Source: UBA2979 sp963694535
GTDB lineage: Bacteria > Chloroflexota > Dehalococcoidia > UBA2979
Assembly: GCA_963694535.1 (NCBI GenBank)
Contig: CAVODE010000093.1
Location: 1-6,401, forward strand
Length of the DNA stretch: 6,401 nucleotides
Direction: 5' to 3'
Shown: one piece after another, positions 6,257 through 6,401 of the stretch
Layout of the letters: each line of letters opens with the position of its first letter
How positions within the stretch are numbered: the stretch's first letter is position 1
Translations under genes and position numbers: made by a program
Notes under the pieces: model-generated
The model's database searches: none
Told to the model about the DNA's origin: nothing
The model's input: the letters and a program-made list of their open reading frames with translations, nothing else

Positions 6257-6401
6257 GAATATCAGAGCCGTCAGGCTTTTTCCGTTTTATTTGTTTTTAA
6301 CATATTTAGATTTACAGTTACCTCAGGGAGTGGATCACGAGCAATACAAAACCTACAAATCTTACGGCGTCCAAGCCATCTCTTCGTACGACCCTTTCTG
6401 T
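6257..6401. other. AT-rich upstream region and unresolved right edge
   Basis: Bases 6277-6320 are T-rich on the plus strand and could hold the crotonase promoter, but I find no clear -35/-10 pair. AGCC (6266-6269) and GGCT (6274-6277) with a following T run resemble a very short plus-strand terminator, though no plus-strand gene precedes it closely. Several frames are open to the edge on both strands. One minus frame (6399-6271) contains KICRFC. None is long enough to call a gene. Confidence 0.4.

Noticed and set aside
6266..6281. Plus-strand intrinsic terminator AGCC-GTCA-GGCT followed by T5
   Set aside because: The stem is only four pairs, and no plus-strand gene ends within 800 bases before it.
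6271..6399. Partial minus-strand ORF containing KICRFC, reminiscent of ribosomal protein bS18
   Set aside because: Only 42 residues are visible, the sequence after the motif does not follow bS18, and two other minus frames are also open at the edge (one ending at 6362).
6330..6401. Plus-strand open frame from GTG 6330 to the right edge
   Set aside because: It has only 24 codons, no properly spaced ribosome binding site and no recognisable motif.

Overview
The window carries six protein genes, one cut by the left edge, and no RNA genes, CRISPR array or insertion sequence that I can see. The gene content is metabolic: a class-II lyase, a haloacid-dehalogenase-like protein, a short-chain dehydrogenase, a cobalamin-type radical SAM protein, an F420/FMN luciferase-like oxidoreductase and a crotonase. 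Together with moderate to low G+C, this suits an uncultured, probably marine, bacterium rich in flavin/F420 monooxygenases and CoA-handling enzymes, such as a SAR202-like Chloroflexota. That assignment is inference; no taxonomic marker is present.

Layout. Bases 1-2009 hold two plus-strand genes: the 3' part of a fumarase/adenylosuccinate-lyase/carboxymuconate-cycloisomerase superfamily gene, then an AT-rich type II HAD gene, closed by a bulged-stem terminator at 2010-2034. A 193-base non-coding gap follows, with a short 11-nt-period direct repeat. An SDR gene (2203-2976) runs on the minus strand and is divergent, across 62 bases, from a radical SAM gene starting at 3039. Next, on the plus strand, is an LLM-class oxidoreductase (4567-5403). 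A minus-strand enoyl-CoA hydratase/isomerase (5428-6195) ends only 24 bases from it. The last 206 bases are an AT-rich upstream region plus an unresolved edge.

The main result is that the radical SAM gene does not end where an ordinary ORF caller stops it. The TGA at 4440-4442 follows a Cys codon and is followed in frame by Ala-Glu-Pro and 13 more residues to a TAG at 4491-4493, giving a Cys-Sec-Ala-Glu-Pro (CUAEP) tail. A perfect 6-bp hairpin with a GUU loop lies 14 nt after the TGA, in the position and form expected for a bacterial SECIS element. The gene is therefore very probably a selenoprotein: a B12-binding-type radical SAM enzyme with a C-terminal Cys-Sec redox pair. To my recollection a CUAEP/CCAEP-tail radical SAM family is already named in protein-family collections, but its function is unknown to me.

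How the genes work together is not established. The radical SAM selenoprotein and the LLM oxidoreductase lie in line, 73 bases apart once the true stop is used, and may be co-expressed. The SDR shares their divergent promoter region. The lyase and HAD genes look like a separate plus-strand unit.
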